Of a DNA stretch of 55,238 bases, positions 28,121-37,163 are shown in pieces. The position numbers and the translations under genes are program-made. The stretch is from Candidatus Kuenenia stuttgartensis (lineage in GTDB: Bacteria; Planctomycetota; Planctomycetia; Planctomycetales; Planctomycetaceae), in the NCBI GenBank assembly GCA_945861465.1, contig CAMAVB010000015.1, positions 1 to 55,238 of the forward strand, read 5' to 3'. The first letter of the stretch is position 1; each line of letters opens with the position of its first letter. The notes beneath the pieces were generated by a model that worked only from the letters and a program-made list of their open reading frames with translations, had not been told where the DNA came from and did not search any database.

Positions 28121-29968
28121 CTATCGCCCAGCGGCCTTGATATTGAGAAGTCCAGGCATGGGGTTGGTCTCCGGTTCGCCGAAGTTCGTCAGATGAACTG
28201 CTCGAAGGCCTGCTTTCGCCATTGGGAGCACGCTCACGTTAAATCGCACAATCTGAACGGGGCCAGGATAGGAATTACCAGGCACCGCGTAGTTGAACGT
28301 GCCCTTTGACAGTTTCACATCGGTGACGACAACGTCACCGCTGGAAACTGAAACTGATGGCGGTTCACCCTTGGGCCCGGAATTCACTGAACCGCAGGTC
28401 AGGACCATTGGCACGTTCTGTGCGCCGGGGGCCAGAATGGGAGCAATCAACGTCGAATTGCTGGCGAGGTTCATCTCTTGTCCCATTGGATTGACCACAG
28501 ACGTGCCGTAGTACCCGTCCCAGACGTCAGCATGAAACATCTGCAACGGCTGAGCCGCTGGAGACACTTTGGCTGTAACGCATTCCAGTGGTGTTGTTGG
28601 ATGTGTCTGCCTGATCGGGCGAGCCCATAACCCGATGTGGGTATTTTGAGCGATCTGGCCGCCCCATTTGATTGTGACTTCGGGTTCGTCGATGCGATAG
28701 ATGTCTCCGATCGTGAACTTCACACCTGCCTTGATCCAGGCCTTCGGCAGTTGAAAAACAGCGTGCAGAATGAAGTTGCCGCCGCCGGTGCCGCCAGGCG
28801 TCGCCAGACCATACGGAAGTCCGGTGACGGGGTCGATGAGTGTCTGGTGACCGCGGATGATCTGCCAGCAGTCGTCAACAGTCGCGTCTTTCGGAAGATT
28901 CGGATCAGCGGGAAGCTGATAGTCTCCGCCGTTCTTCACATCCAGCACTGGCTTCTGAATATACAGTCCTGTCGGGTCCGCGAGTGCGACGCGATTGCCA
29001 AGGAAAACGACCTGATTGGTCAAGAGTCCGATGTGTGGGTCACTGTTTCGATAGGCCTGCCCGTACTGACTGCAACAAATCAGTTGTTGCGACGAGTTGT
29101 TGCCAATTTTACGTTGTACGGACGCACCAGACGCAAGCCCCATCTCAGTCTGAAGAGTGTTCGGTGTGCTGGTCAGGTGCATCGCTCCACCGGTATTCCC
29201 TCGACCGGCTCCTCGCACCGAAACCGTACCTGAGTTCCACTTGTTGAGCGGGTTGTAAAGTGGTCGCCCGGTGGAGGGGTCGATGACCGGCTGGGTTGAA
29301 TTCGGTTTATAGACGTAGAGATCGGAGAGCTGAACTTTTATCAGATCTTCGTCCGGCGCGTCAAAATTCAGAGTCACTTCGTACAGATCTGCAACTCTTT
29401 CCGGAGACACCATCCACAATGAATTCCAGTACTCCGGGTTTTCACACGTAAAATCGATACGCGTAATCTTATTGTCGGCGTTGCGAACAACACTCCACTC
29501 ACAATATTCATCCAGCCAACCACGTGGTCCATACGGGCCGTACATTTGCTTTGTCCCGTCCCAGTTCACCTGTGGGCAGAGATTGTCACCGGTGGGGATC
29601 TCTTTAAAGGAAATCCGGGTGCCTTCAGCACCTCCGGTATCTGCCAGTTCCAGAATCTCCTCCTCCGACAGGTTGTATGGATTCGGTGGGTTCTGGCCTG
29701 CCTGTTGATATTGCTGCAGTCGGTGAGGGAACGCGATCCAGTCGATCAGCGCGGCCGTGCTGCCGTCCGGAATATCGGTGGTCAGGGAATCAAAGTACTC
29801 CGTCTGGTTCGCCGCACCGATACTGGTCCATGGGTTGCCAAGAATGGCCTGCAGGGTGAAGCCGGTGATGTTGGTGTTCCACTGCTTCTTCAGGGCAACA
29901 TCACCGGGCGAACCTGGCCTGAAATCCTGTTGATTTGCGGGAAGACTGAATTCGGTGAGTCGAGGCAT
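28121..29968 (-). CDS. Large conserved protein of unknown function (module B, copy 1)
   Basis: 615 residues from the ATG at 29968, which has AAAGGT just upstream; a longer frame to 30076 would overlap the next gene. No signal peptide is apparent, unlike its paralogue. Blocks shared with the gene at 31518-33536 are WIAFPHR, GPRGWLDEYCEWSVVR, FTCENPEYW, VIDPSTGRPLYNPLNKWN, GGAMHLTSTPNTL, RNSDPHIG, DPTGLYIQKP and DDCWQIIRG. The conserved Cys, His and Trp residues suggest a metal- or cofactor-binding enzyme. The last about 120 residues look like a beta-sandwich. No CXXCH site. It lies between two module A genes on the same strand, 60 and 86 bases away. The function is unknown. Confidence 0.8.
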   Translation of the reverse strand: MPRLTEFSLPANQQDFRPGSPGDVALKKQWNTNITGFTLQAILGNPWTSIGAANQTEYFDSLTTDIPDGSTAALIDWIAFPHRLQQYQQAGQNPPNPYNLSEEEILELADTGGAEGTRISFKEIPTGDNLCPQVNWDGTKQMYGPYGPRGWLDEYCEWSVVRNADNKITRIDFTCENPEYWNSLWMVSPERVADLYEVTLNFDAPDEDLIKVQLSDLYVYKPNSTQPVIDPSTGRPLYNPLNKWNSGTVSVRGAGRGNTGGAMHLTSTPNTLQTEMGLASGASVQRKIGNNSSQQLICCSQYGQAYRNSDPHIGLLTNQVVFLGNRVALADPTGLYIQKPVLDVKNGGDYQLPADPNLPKDATVDDCWQIIRGHQTLIDPVTGLPYGLATPGGTGGGNFILHAVFQLPKAWIKAGVKFTIGDIYRIDEPEVTIKWGGQIAQNTHIGLWARPIRQTHPTTPLECVTAKVSPAAQPLQMFHADVWDGYYGTSVVNPMGQEMNLASNSTLIAPILAPGAQNVPMVLTCGSVNSGPKGEPPSVSVSSGDVVVTDVKLSKGTFNYAVPGNSYPGPVQIVRFNVSVLPMAKAGLRAVHLTNFGEPETNPMPGLLNIKAAGR

Positions 29969-30054
29969 GGTGTGACCTTTGTCCTTCATTGGTTCGAGCC
30001 CGGCTGGACACCGGAAAAAGAAACTGAAACTTCCGGTGCACGTATTTACCGGGC

Positions 30055-31413
30055 CTACTCTGCTTTCTTTGGCCATTGAGCAAGACCATACAAGAAACTG
30101 TAGTCGCTGCCGAAACTGGATGGATTGCCGTTACGGTCGTTCGCAATTGTCGCACCGACGTGACAGTCGATGCAGGAGATGTACTTGTCCTGTACATAAG
30201 TTTCCAGCATCGTATTCAATAACGTCCTGGGAATCATCTTGCCATTCGGCAATGGAGCCCTGGCCGCTGGTGGCACGACAACAGCATCGCTCGGCCACTG
30301 CGTATTAACAAGAATATAGTTCGCGAAGGGGGTCTTGACGTTTTCGGTCTCTTCGTACTTCCTGACCGCAGCATGCGCCTTTGCATTAATCTGAGTGACG
30401 ATCCCCGGCAATTTGGTAACGCGCTTCACCTGATTAGGATTCTTAAGCGGCGCGAGATTAAAGTTCTGCAGCTGGAATTTCGGATTGTAGTAGTTGTAGT
30501 CACGATCGACATTTTCATCTGTCGCGTCCGGACAATTATCCTTATGCTCAAACGTGCTCCAGATGTATTGCGGGGCGTTCGGCAACTTGTGGATGATATG
30601 AATTGCTACCAGTCCCATCGTCGCCTCAACAAATGGCGTTGCATTGGGCTCTCCTGCAGGAACAACGGGAAACTTACTGGGGATCATGGCTTTGGTCGTC
30701 AGGAATATGCTCCAGTCAGGATTTGCCTCTTTGGTGAGCTGCATCCACGCCGCCTTGATTTCGATGGAACCTGCCGGCTGATTCACTCCTTTCTTGTCTG
30801 AACCCATCGCAGCGTGCTGGTTCGCCGCGCTGTAAAACCCGTTGCTGAGGATGTAATCGAATTCGGTCTTGTTGACGAGTTTTTCGAACAGAGTGACCGT
30901 TCCATTCCGCGCGATAAGCCACGAATCAACTGTCGGGGCCGCTTCATTGACCAGGTGCAGGTGCGGGACACCTGGACGAGACTTCGCCGGCTGCTTCAAT
31001 ATCCGGCCGTGAACGTTCTGAAGATCGAAGTCGGCACCCCACGGTTTCGGTTCCGCGCCATCGGGGAGGAACACTGTATCACTGTCACGGTAGGTCTCCC
31101 AGACAACCGGGCCTGGCTCTCCAAGCTTCTTTTTTGTATCGGGCACTCCGGCACTCATGGCGGGCCAGTTCAGGGCGAAAAACGAGTCCCATGAAAAACA
31201 GTTGGCTGGATACTGTTCCAGAATCGGAAACACCGTGGTAGGGATTTTTGGGCTGATCGTTGGATCGCACTCGTTCGGATATCTGTATGGCGCCGGTTTC
31301 TTTTCTGGGTTGTTCTGTCCGGCTGCATCTGAGGAGAATCCAGCGGCCATCAACAGACAAATGGCGACAGACATTAGTCGGCCTGTCAGTCGTCGTTCCT
31401 GTATCGTCATCAT
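30055..31413 (-). CDS. Secreted protein with single C-terminal c-type heme site (module A, copy 2)
   Basis: 452 residues with a signal peptide (RLMSVAICLLMAAGFSSDAAG). The heme-c site CIDCH is at about residue 414, in the same place relative to the C-terminus as in its paralogue at 26606-28060. Shared blocks are FFALNWPAMSAG, VVWETYRDSDTVF, SIEIKAAWMQL, and GLVAIHIIHKLPNAPQYIWS followed by TFEHKDN. GGGAG lies before the ATG-ATG start. It sits between two module B genes, 104 bases from the upstream one. The inferred role is periplasmic or surface electron transfer with its module B partner. Confidence 0.85.
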   Translation of the reverse strand: MMTIQERRLTGRLMSVAICLLMAAGFSSDAAGQNNPEKKPAPYRYPNECDPTISPKIPTTVFPILEQYPANCFSWDSFFALNWPAMSAGVPDTKKKLGEPGPVVWETYRDSDTVFLPDGAEPKPWGADFDLQNVHGRILKQPAKSRPGVPHLHLVNEAAPTVDSWLIARNGTVTLFEKLVNKTEFDYILSNGFYSAANQHAAMGSDKKGVNQPAGSIEIKAAWMQLTKEANPDWSIFLTTKAMIPSKFPVVPAGEPNATPFVEATMGLVAIHIIHKLPNAPQYIWSTFEHKDNCPDATDENVDRDYNYYNPKFQLQNFNLAPLKNPNQVKRVTKLPGIVTQINAKAHAAVRKYEETENVKTPFANYILVNTQWPSDAVVVPPAARAPLPNGKMIPRTLLNTMLETYVQDKYISCIDCHVGATIANDRNGNPSSFGSDYSFLYGLAQWPKKAE

Positions 31414-31517
31414 CGTACTCCCAAATTGCTGTTATCGAGTAAGGTGGCTGTTCAATCAGGGCGTTCCCGAGACGCGTCGGGAATCATTCAAGGGGACTGA
31501 TGCTGACAGCCTGGATG

Positions 31518-33536
31518 TCAGTAGGTCTGCTTTGATGCCACGATCTCCAGGCATCCCAGTGCGGGCGTGATTCCGTCTGTCGGCTGCCCTCTATAGGCCA
31601 CGATCAGACCTCGATTTCCTGGTTTCGCGTCTTCTGCAACTTTGATGCGCAGTCGCAAAGCCGCCGTGGTGTTTTCCTGTGTGACCTTTTTTCCATCGAC
31701 CGTGGTGGTGTAAAAAGTCTCGTCGGTGAAAATCATCTCGGTCGTCCCCGCCTGAAGGTAGATGTAACCGATGACTTCGATTTCCACTCCTTCCCCTGTC
31801 GCTCGCACGGTCATTGCTGTCAATGGATTATTGTCATCGACGGAGACGCCCAGAACGTAGTCTTCCGATTCGCTGCCCGGCGTGAATTCGGCGGGAGCGA
31901 AAGCCAGTTGAGGCCGCTCGTTCGTCTGAGCCAGAAATATCTGTGCTCCCGTTAGAGGAAAGCCGGGGGCCGGACTGACACTTTCTGTTTTGTTCGTGAC
32001 TGCCGGATAGTCGAACAGTTCCTTCGGCAGATCCGTCGGATAGTCCGGGCTGGGCGGCCAGGGCTGCATGGGCGGCCACAGTTCGTTGCCGGGTTCGTTC
32101 TCCCATGCGCAGGCTGTCAATCCGATCTTGAACGTTTCGGCGATCTGTCCTGCATAAAGAATCGGCTTACCATCCACCAGGATGTCACTCACAGTGTATT
32201 TCGTTCCTGGGACTTCAAAAACGGCATGCAGCCCCATGCCAAAATCATTCCCTCGGATCATGTGCCAGCAGTCTTCGATCGTGAAGTCCGCGTCTGAGGG
32301 CACCTGAAAACTTGAAAAATCGGGCGGTTGAATGTAGAGGCCGACGGGATCATTCAGCGTGACCCGGTAGCCTGGCGCGAATGCCCTGACGGCTTCATTC
32401 ACGCTGTCGCCAATGTGCGGATCGCTGTTGCGATCGATACCGCCAAACTTCCCCGAACAAATCAGATTTCGGGCGGTCAGAATGGATGTTTCACTTGAAC
32501 TGGGCACCGTGCCGTCACTGTGCGTTCGCATGATCGTTGCGGCGGCCGCAAGGTAGACTTCAGCCCCCAGAGTATTCGGCGGACTGGTCAGGTGAATGGC
32601 CCCACCACTCTTCTCCGTGGCATGTGGCCCGTAGTTCCATTTGTTGATGATGTTGTAAGCCGGTCTGCCGGTCTGAGGATCGATGATCGGCGTTCCATCG
32701 GCTGCTTTTAAGTACAGATCGTCAAGTGTGACGACTTTGTCGTTGTTGTACTGGCCAGCGTTGACCAGTTCGTTATAAATCCTGACCACCACGTCGGGAT
32801 CGATCTTCCACAACGTTTCCCAGTACTCGGGATTCTCACACGTAAAGCTGACACTGGTTATCGTGGGCAGGCCACCATCTTTTGAGGGTCTGCGTGTGAC
32901 GCTCCATTCGCAGTATTCGTCGCACCAGCCGCGAGGGCCAAAGGGATTCCACGCTTTCGTCGTACCGCAATCGCTTTCGCCCTGCTTGCAAGGCTGGCCT
33001 TTAACGGCTGGCTGTGCCAGCGCGCCGCAGCAGGCATTTGCGGGGAGACATGGTAGTGGCGTACCATCCTCGAGTTCTCCATAGTCTGCGAATCGCAGAA
33101 TCTGCTCGGACGAATACCCGGCCTGTGTGCAGTAGTAAGAGACTCGATGTGGAAAGGCAATCCAGACGGGCTCTACAAGCAGCATGCCTTTGGGAACGTT
33201 CTTCCCGATCGGGTTGAAGTACATCCATCGCTCGTGGTCGTCCAGGTTCAGCCACGGATTGCCGGTAATCCCAACGTTCGACCAGCTGTCAATGTTCTCT
33301 GACCAATGCTTATGCATCAGTGCTTGTTGCTGCTTCTTCTTCGGACCACCGTGTTTCAGGAAATCCTGAATGTACGCCGGCGTGGAAAACTGTTCGAACG
33401 TCTGTCCTGCCGACACCTTGCCGAATTTCGGGACCGCAGCTTTTTTATCTGAATCGTCCTGGGCCTGCAGACAGGCGACGCATGACATCACACCGCCTAA
33501 TGTCAATCGCATGATAAATCGCAGGTTCAGATTCAT
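31518..33536 (-). CDS. Large exported protein of unknown function (module B, copy 2)
   Basis: About 672 residues from the ATG at 33536, which has GGAGAG six bases upstream; the frame continues to 33725 without ribosome site. A signal peptide is present (MRLTLGGVMSCVACLQAQ). The core matches its paralogue at 28121-29968: VWIAFPHR, GPRGWCDEYCEWSVTR, FTCENPEYWETLW, IIDPQTGRPAYNIINKWN, GGAIHLTSPPNTLG, RNSDPHIG, DPVGLYIQPP and EDCWHMIRG. It has an extra Cys-rich insert (LPCLPANACCGALAQP). The C-terminal 180 residues look like an added beta-sandwich domain. As first gene of the minus-strand module array it is read away from the divergent cytochrome c fusion gene. Confidence 0.8.
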   Translation of the reverse strand: MNLNLRFIMRLTLGGVMSCVACLQAQDDSDKKAAVPKFGKVSAGQTFEQFSTPAYIQDFLKHGGPKKKQQQALMHKHWSENIDSWSNVGITGNPWLNLDDHERWMYFNPIGKNVPKGMLLVEPVWIAFPHRVSYYCTQAGYSSEQILRFADYGELEDGTPLPCLPANACCGALAQPAVKGQPCKQGESDCGTTKAWNPFGPRGWCDEYCEWSVTRRPSKDGGLPTITSVSFTCENPEYWETLWKIDPDVVVRIYNELVNAGQYNNDKVVTLDDLYLKAADGTPIIDPQTGRPAYNIINKWNYGPHATEKSGGAIHLTSPPNTLGAEVYLAAAATIMRTHSDGTVPSSSETSILTARNLICSGKFGGIDRNSDPHIGDSVNEAVRAFAPGYRVTLNDPVGLYIQPPDFSSFQVPSDADFTIEDCWHMIRGNDFGMGLHAVFEVPGTKYTVSDILVDGKPILYAGQIAETFKIGLTACAWENEPGNELWPPMQPWPPSPDYPTDLPKELFDYPAVTNKTESVSPAPGFPLTGAQIFLAQTNERPQLAFAPAEFTPGSESEDYVLGVSVDDNNPLTAMTVRATGEGVEIEVIGYIYLQAGTTEMIFTDETFYTTTVDGKKVTQENTTAALRLRIKVAEDAKPGNRGLIVAYRGQPTDGITPALGCLEIVASKQTY

Positions 33537-34090
33537 GATCACTCTCCGTTTGGAAAAGTCTAAGTAACTTTCGCTTGTCGCTAAATCTACCATGCCGTAT
33601 GTAATGACGCCTCGATTGTCGAACACGACTGCGCGTAACCCAGGCGGTGCGTTGCCGTACCAACGTTTGAAGATGTCCCCAAACCTCCGAGGCTTGACGA
33701 TGCCTGGCGAAGAGACCTTCGTCAACGCCCTTATATATCAATGTTCTGCCTCTGAAACCGCTCTCTATGGAAATGTTTTCGGGGGATTTTCCATGTTGGT
33801 CCGTCGGCAACTCCTGATTCTGCCACCCCCCCATTCTGGGGGTACACCCTGGTTTGGGGCAATTCGCGGCACTCGGCTTCAGCGACGCCGTGCCTCACTG
33901 GAATCTTCGATCACTGGAATTCTCAAGATCGGACTAAACGGCACCGACCAGGAAGTTACGAAGCGGGTACCATTGAGGCGGCTTGCAGACAAACCGCTGC
34001 GGCTCTGTGGCATACCGTTATGAGTGCGAACGATTTTGTGTCTGTTGACTTAGCGTAAGTTGACACACTTGCAAAGGTGCGACAATCGAC
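33537..34090. other. Divergent promoter region
   Basis: 554 bases between the module array (minus) and the cytochrome c fusion gene (plus). It contains a C-run hairpin (CCCCCCATTCTGGGGG, about 33825-33842). TTGACA near 34059 is followed 17 bases on by a poor -10 match, CAATCG. A 143-codon frame on the plus strand (33592-34023) shows no domain and is probably chance. Confidence 0.45.
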
Positions 34091-35776
34091 GTGCGTAAAC
34101 CGGATCTTCAATTTCGCCGCACTTTCCGAATCAGGACAGTAAGTCTGCTGGCTATGGTGTTGGTTGCCGGTCTCGTCGGTTTCTACGTCTGGCCGAGCGA
34201 TTTCGGCCACGCGGATCCGGAGCTGTCGAAGGTTGAAGATTCGAGGCAATCCACGTCTGTCGAAATTGCCACAGATTCCGGAAGTCTGACCCTGACCGAG
34301 GCACGTGGTCGTCAAATCTACCAAACGGGTGAGAGTTCGTCCGGAGTTCCGATTGTGGCGAACCTGGGTGATTCACAGACCGGGATCCCTGGCGCAGCGC
34401 TGGTTTGTCTGAACTGCCATGGAGCTGACGGTCATGGTGAGCCAGAAGGTGGTATCTATCCGTCGGTCGTCACGTGGAGTGCGCTGACTCGCCCGTATGT
34501 GGCACGCCTTGAAGGGGGACGTCGCCGAGAGCCGTACAATGAACGCCTGCTGCGGCGCGCGATAACGATGGGAATCGATCCCTCCGGAAATCCATTGAAT
34601 CGAGCCATGCCGCGATACAATCTTTCGCGGCAGGACCTTGACGATTTGATTGCGTGGCTGCGAAAAATTGGCACAGATCTGCCACCCGGCGTGACGGAGA
34701 CCAGCATTCGCGTCGGTGTCCTCCTTCCGCCGACCGAGACGTTTGCAGAACTCAACCATGCCGTCAGTGCCACGCTGGCTGCCTTTTTTGAACAGTTGAA
34801 CAGTTCCGGTGGTCTGTATTCGAGGCGCATTGATGTTCGCACGGCCGCTGCGCCGTCGGATCCACAACAACGAATGGCTGCCCTGCAAAAACTGCTGGAG
34901 CGGGAAGAGCCGTTCGTGGTGTTGAACGTCTGGATGGAGGGCGCAGAATCTGAGCTTCGTCCATCGCTGAGCAACGTTTCTGTTCCGGTGATTTGCCCGA
35001 TGACGGTCGCGCCCCCAATCACGGAGGCGCCGTTCTCGAACGTGTTTCATCTGTATTCCGGTCTGCGCGGACAGGTGAGCGTGCTGGCGAATCTTCATCG
35101 ACGGCGGTCAGGAGTTGAATCTGCGCTGACAGCCGTGATCTGCCGCGAATCGGGACGGTCGCGAAAACTGGCTGACGTTGTCAGCAGTTCGCTGGTCGGA
35201 TCGAATCCCAGTGTCGTCCCGGTCGATGATCAGGCGGCAACTGAGTCGCTGGCCCGCCGAATGAAACAGGATGATGTACGAGTCGTGTTTCTGATTGACT
35301 ACGGTGATGTGGAGCGACAACTGTTGCGTGAAGCGGCTCAGATTGGCTGGCTGCCAGCGATATTCGCGTCTGGTTCCCTGACGGGTCGAGAAGTGCTTGA
35401 CGCGCCGGAAGCGTTTCAAGGCCGGATCATGCTGGCGTTCTGTGGCTCGGGCGGAACGCTGGGTGCCTCAGACGAACGTTTTCGGGAATTCGTCGAGCGG
35501 CACAAACTGGCCGACATGGACGCCGCAGTTGTTCAGGACACATACGCCTCGGCCAGCATTCTGGTGAAGGCATTGACCGACGCGGGAAGCGACGTGCGCC
35601 ATGCCACTTTGATCGAATCACTGGAACAGATGCATGAATTCAACACGGGAGTTCTGTCTCCTGTAAGCTTTGGTCCCAACCGCCGAGTGGGGATTCGTGC
35701 GGTCTCGGTATTCTCCGTTGACCTCCGCAGGCAGCAACTGATTCTAGTCCACGAACAGGAAGCGGAGACGGATTAG
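34091..35776 (+). CDS. Cytochrome c domain fused to periplasmic ligand-binding (PBP type 1) domain
   Basis: 561 residues from a GTG start. The N-terminus has one membrane or signal segment (TVSLLAMVLVAGLVGFYVW). A class I cytochrome c domain covers about 70-200, with CLNCHGADGHG at 106-116 and a probable Met ligand in NRAMPRYNLS. From about 205 the chain reads as a type 1 periplasmic binding protein of the branched-chain amino-acid receptor family: IRVGVLLPPTETFAELNHA, EQLNSSGGLYSRRIDV, VPVICPMTVAPPIT, and VQDTYASASILVKALTDAG. No ABC permease or ATPase genes are nearby. The fusion suggests a heme sensor or electron carrier that responds to a small ligand. It converges with the Sco gene, 10 bases apart. 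Confidence 0.88.
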   Translation: MRKPDLQFRRTFRIRTVSLLAMVLVAGLVGFYVWPSDFGHADPELSKVEDSRQSTSVEIATDSGSLTLTEARGRQIYQTGESSSGVPIVANLGDSQTGIPGAALVCLNCHGADGHGEPEGGIYPSVVTWSALTRPYVARLEGGRRREPYNERLLRRAITMGIDPSGNPLNRAMPRYNLSRQDLDDLIAWLRKIGTDLPPGVTETSIRVGVLLPPTETFAELNHAVSATLAAFFEQLNSSGGLYSRRIDVRTAAAPSDPQQRMAALQKLLEREEPFVVLNVWMEGAESELRPSLSNVSVPVICPMTVAPPITEAPFSNVFHLYSGLRGQVSVLANLHRRRSGVESALTAVICRESGRSRKLADVVSSSLVGSNPSVVPVDDQAATESLARRMKQDDVRVVFLIDYGDVERQLLREAAQIGWLPAIFASGSLTGREVLDAPEAFQGRIMLAFCGSGGTLGASDERFREFVERHKLADMDAAVVQDTYASASILVKALTDAGSDVRHATLIESLEQMHEFNTGVLSPVSFGPNRRVGIRAVSVFSVDLRRQQLILVHEQEAETD

Positions 35777-35786
35777 CCACGTCTGT

Positions 35787-37163
35787 TTACGGCGTCTCGA
35801 CTTCGGCACCGGAATCGTCAAGTACGCTCTGAACAATCAGAGCCAGCTCGGCGACCGGTGCCGTTCCGTGGGCTTTTTTCCAGAGACCGGTCTTGTCATT
35901 TCCGATGATGAACACGTTGGAATGTTTATCAATGTCGGTCGTGAACTGGCCGATCTTCTGGAGAGCGAACTCCACGTTCCTCGCTTCGCCGGTGACGAAG
36001 TGCCAGCCGGGACGCGCTTTGAACTGGTCCGCATACGTAGCCAGTTTCGACGGCGTATCATTTGACGGATCCACGGTAACGGATACCAACTGCAACTGAT
36101 CACCAAATCGATCCTGCAATGCGGCCACTGCCGCGACCAGTTTCGGGCAGGCGCCTTTACACGACGTGAAGAAAGTGTGAATCACGACCACGCGGCCTTT
36201 GATCAGATCATTGTACAACCGCAATTCCTGACCGTGCTGATTGACAAGTTTGACGTCTGTGAAATACCTAAGGGCAGCGGATTCCGTAGTCGGATCTTCC
36301 GGCAGACTTTGGACAGGCGGGGCGGCCTTCGTGTCGGGGAGAGACGCTGCTTCCGTCGGGAGCGACTCTGCGGAACGGTCTCCGTCGGCGACTGCCGAGA
36401 CCGCGAACGACTCAGACTCTGCATCCGAAACATGATTCGCAGCCGTTGAATTGCCAGCGAGATCACCTCTCGCTGCCTGCAGCTTCAGCAACAGTTCGGC
36501 GAGGGACTCGACCGACGTCAGCCCATGCACGCGCTGCCATTTGCCGGTCTTCTGATCACCGAACAAGATGAATGGCGAGTGGTCATTCTTGTCTGCGGTG
36601 AAGACCTCTAATTCCTGCAGAACAGTATCGATCTGCTGCTTTTCTCCCGTCAACAGTGCCCACCCTGGAAGGTCGCTGAATGGTCCGCTCCATGCCCGGA
36701 GTCGCTCGGGCGTATCGACGACCGGATCGACGGTAATGGAAATCAACTGGATGTCGCTTCCACCATTTTTCGAAAGTGTCTTTCTGAGTGTGCCAAAGTT
36801 GGCTCCCATCGGCGGGCAGATGCCCTTGCATTTCGTGAACAGAAAATTCAAGGCGACTACGTTGCCGTCTGTCAGAGATCTCAGTTGTACTTCTTCGCCA
36901 AGCTGATTGATCAGCACCGCGTCGGGTATGCGAAGCGCACTGGCGAGCGGTTCGACGACGGGAGGGCCAGGGGACACCTCAGCGACTGTCGCGGCAGGCT
37001 GATCGGAAACGACATCCGTCGATGTATCGGGCGTCTCGCGCCCGCACCCGCACCCGGCAGCGCTTAGAGTCACAACAGCGATGATCACACACGCGGCCGC
37101 GCGGCCGCGAAATCGTGTGATCGATCTACGGCTGCAAAATGGATCATACATGCGTTCGATCAC
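35787..37163 (-). CDS. Lipoprotein with two SCO1/SenC copper-chaperone domains
   Basis: 458 residues. A lipobox (LSAAGC, Cys38) follows the export segment. Domain 1 (about 80-230) has the copper-binding Cys112 and Cys116 in TKCKGICPP and His195 in NDHSPFIL. Domain 2 (about 300-450) has Cys335 and Cys339 in TSCKGACP and His414 in DKHSNVFI. A Ser/Glu/Ala-rich linker joins them. Both domains keep the complete CxxxC-His set and the DPxxDTP motif, so each should bind copper. Sco proteins usually have one domain and metallate cytochrome oxidase CuA; here the operon partner is a multicopper oxidase. The GTG start overlaps the stop of the propeller gene (GTGA), which implies translational coupling; an ATG at 37151 is the alternative start. 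Confidence 0.95.
   Translation of the reverse strand: MIERMYDPFCSRRSITRFRGRAAACVIIAVVTLSAAGCGCGRETPDTSTDVVSDQPAATVAEVSPGPPVVEPLASALRIPDAVLINQLGEEVQLRSLTDGNVVALNFLFTKCKGICPPMGANFGTLRKTLSKNGGSDIQLISITVDPVVDTPERLRAWSGPFSDLPGWALLTGEKQQIDTVLQELEVFTADKNDHSPFILFGDQKTGKWQRVHGLTSVESLAELLLKLQAARGDLAGNSTAANHVSDAESESFAVSAVADGDRSAESLPTEAASLPDTKAAPPVQSLPEDPTTESAALRYFTDVKLVNQHGQELRLYNDLIKGRVVVIHTFFTSCKGACPKLVAAVAALQDRFGDQLQLVSVTVDPSNDTPSKLATYADQFKARPGWHFVTGEARNVEFALQKIGQFTTDIDKHSNVFIIGNDKTGLWKKAHGTAPVAELALIVQSVLDDSGAEVETP

Noticed and set aside
33592-34023. 143-codon plus-strand frame in the divergent region
   Set aside because: No recognisable domain, it crosses a C-run hairpin, and its end lies in the likely promoter of the cytochrome c fusion gene.
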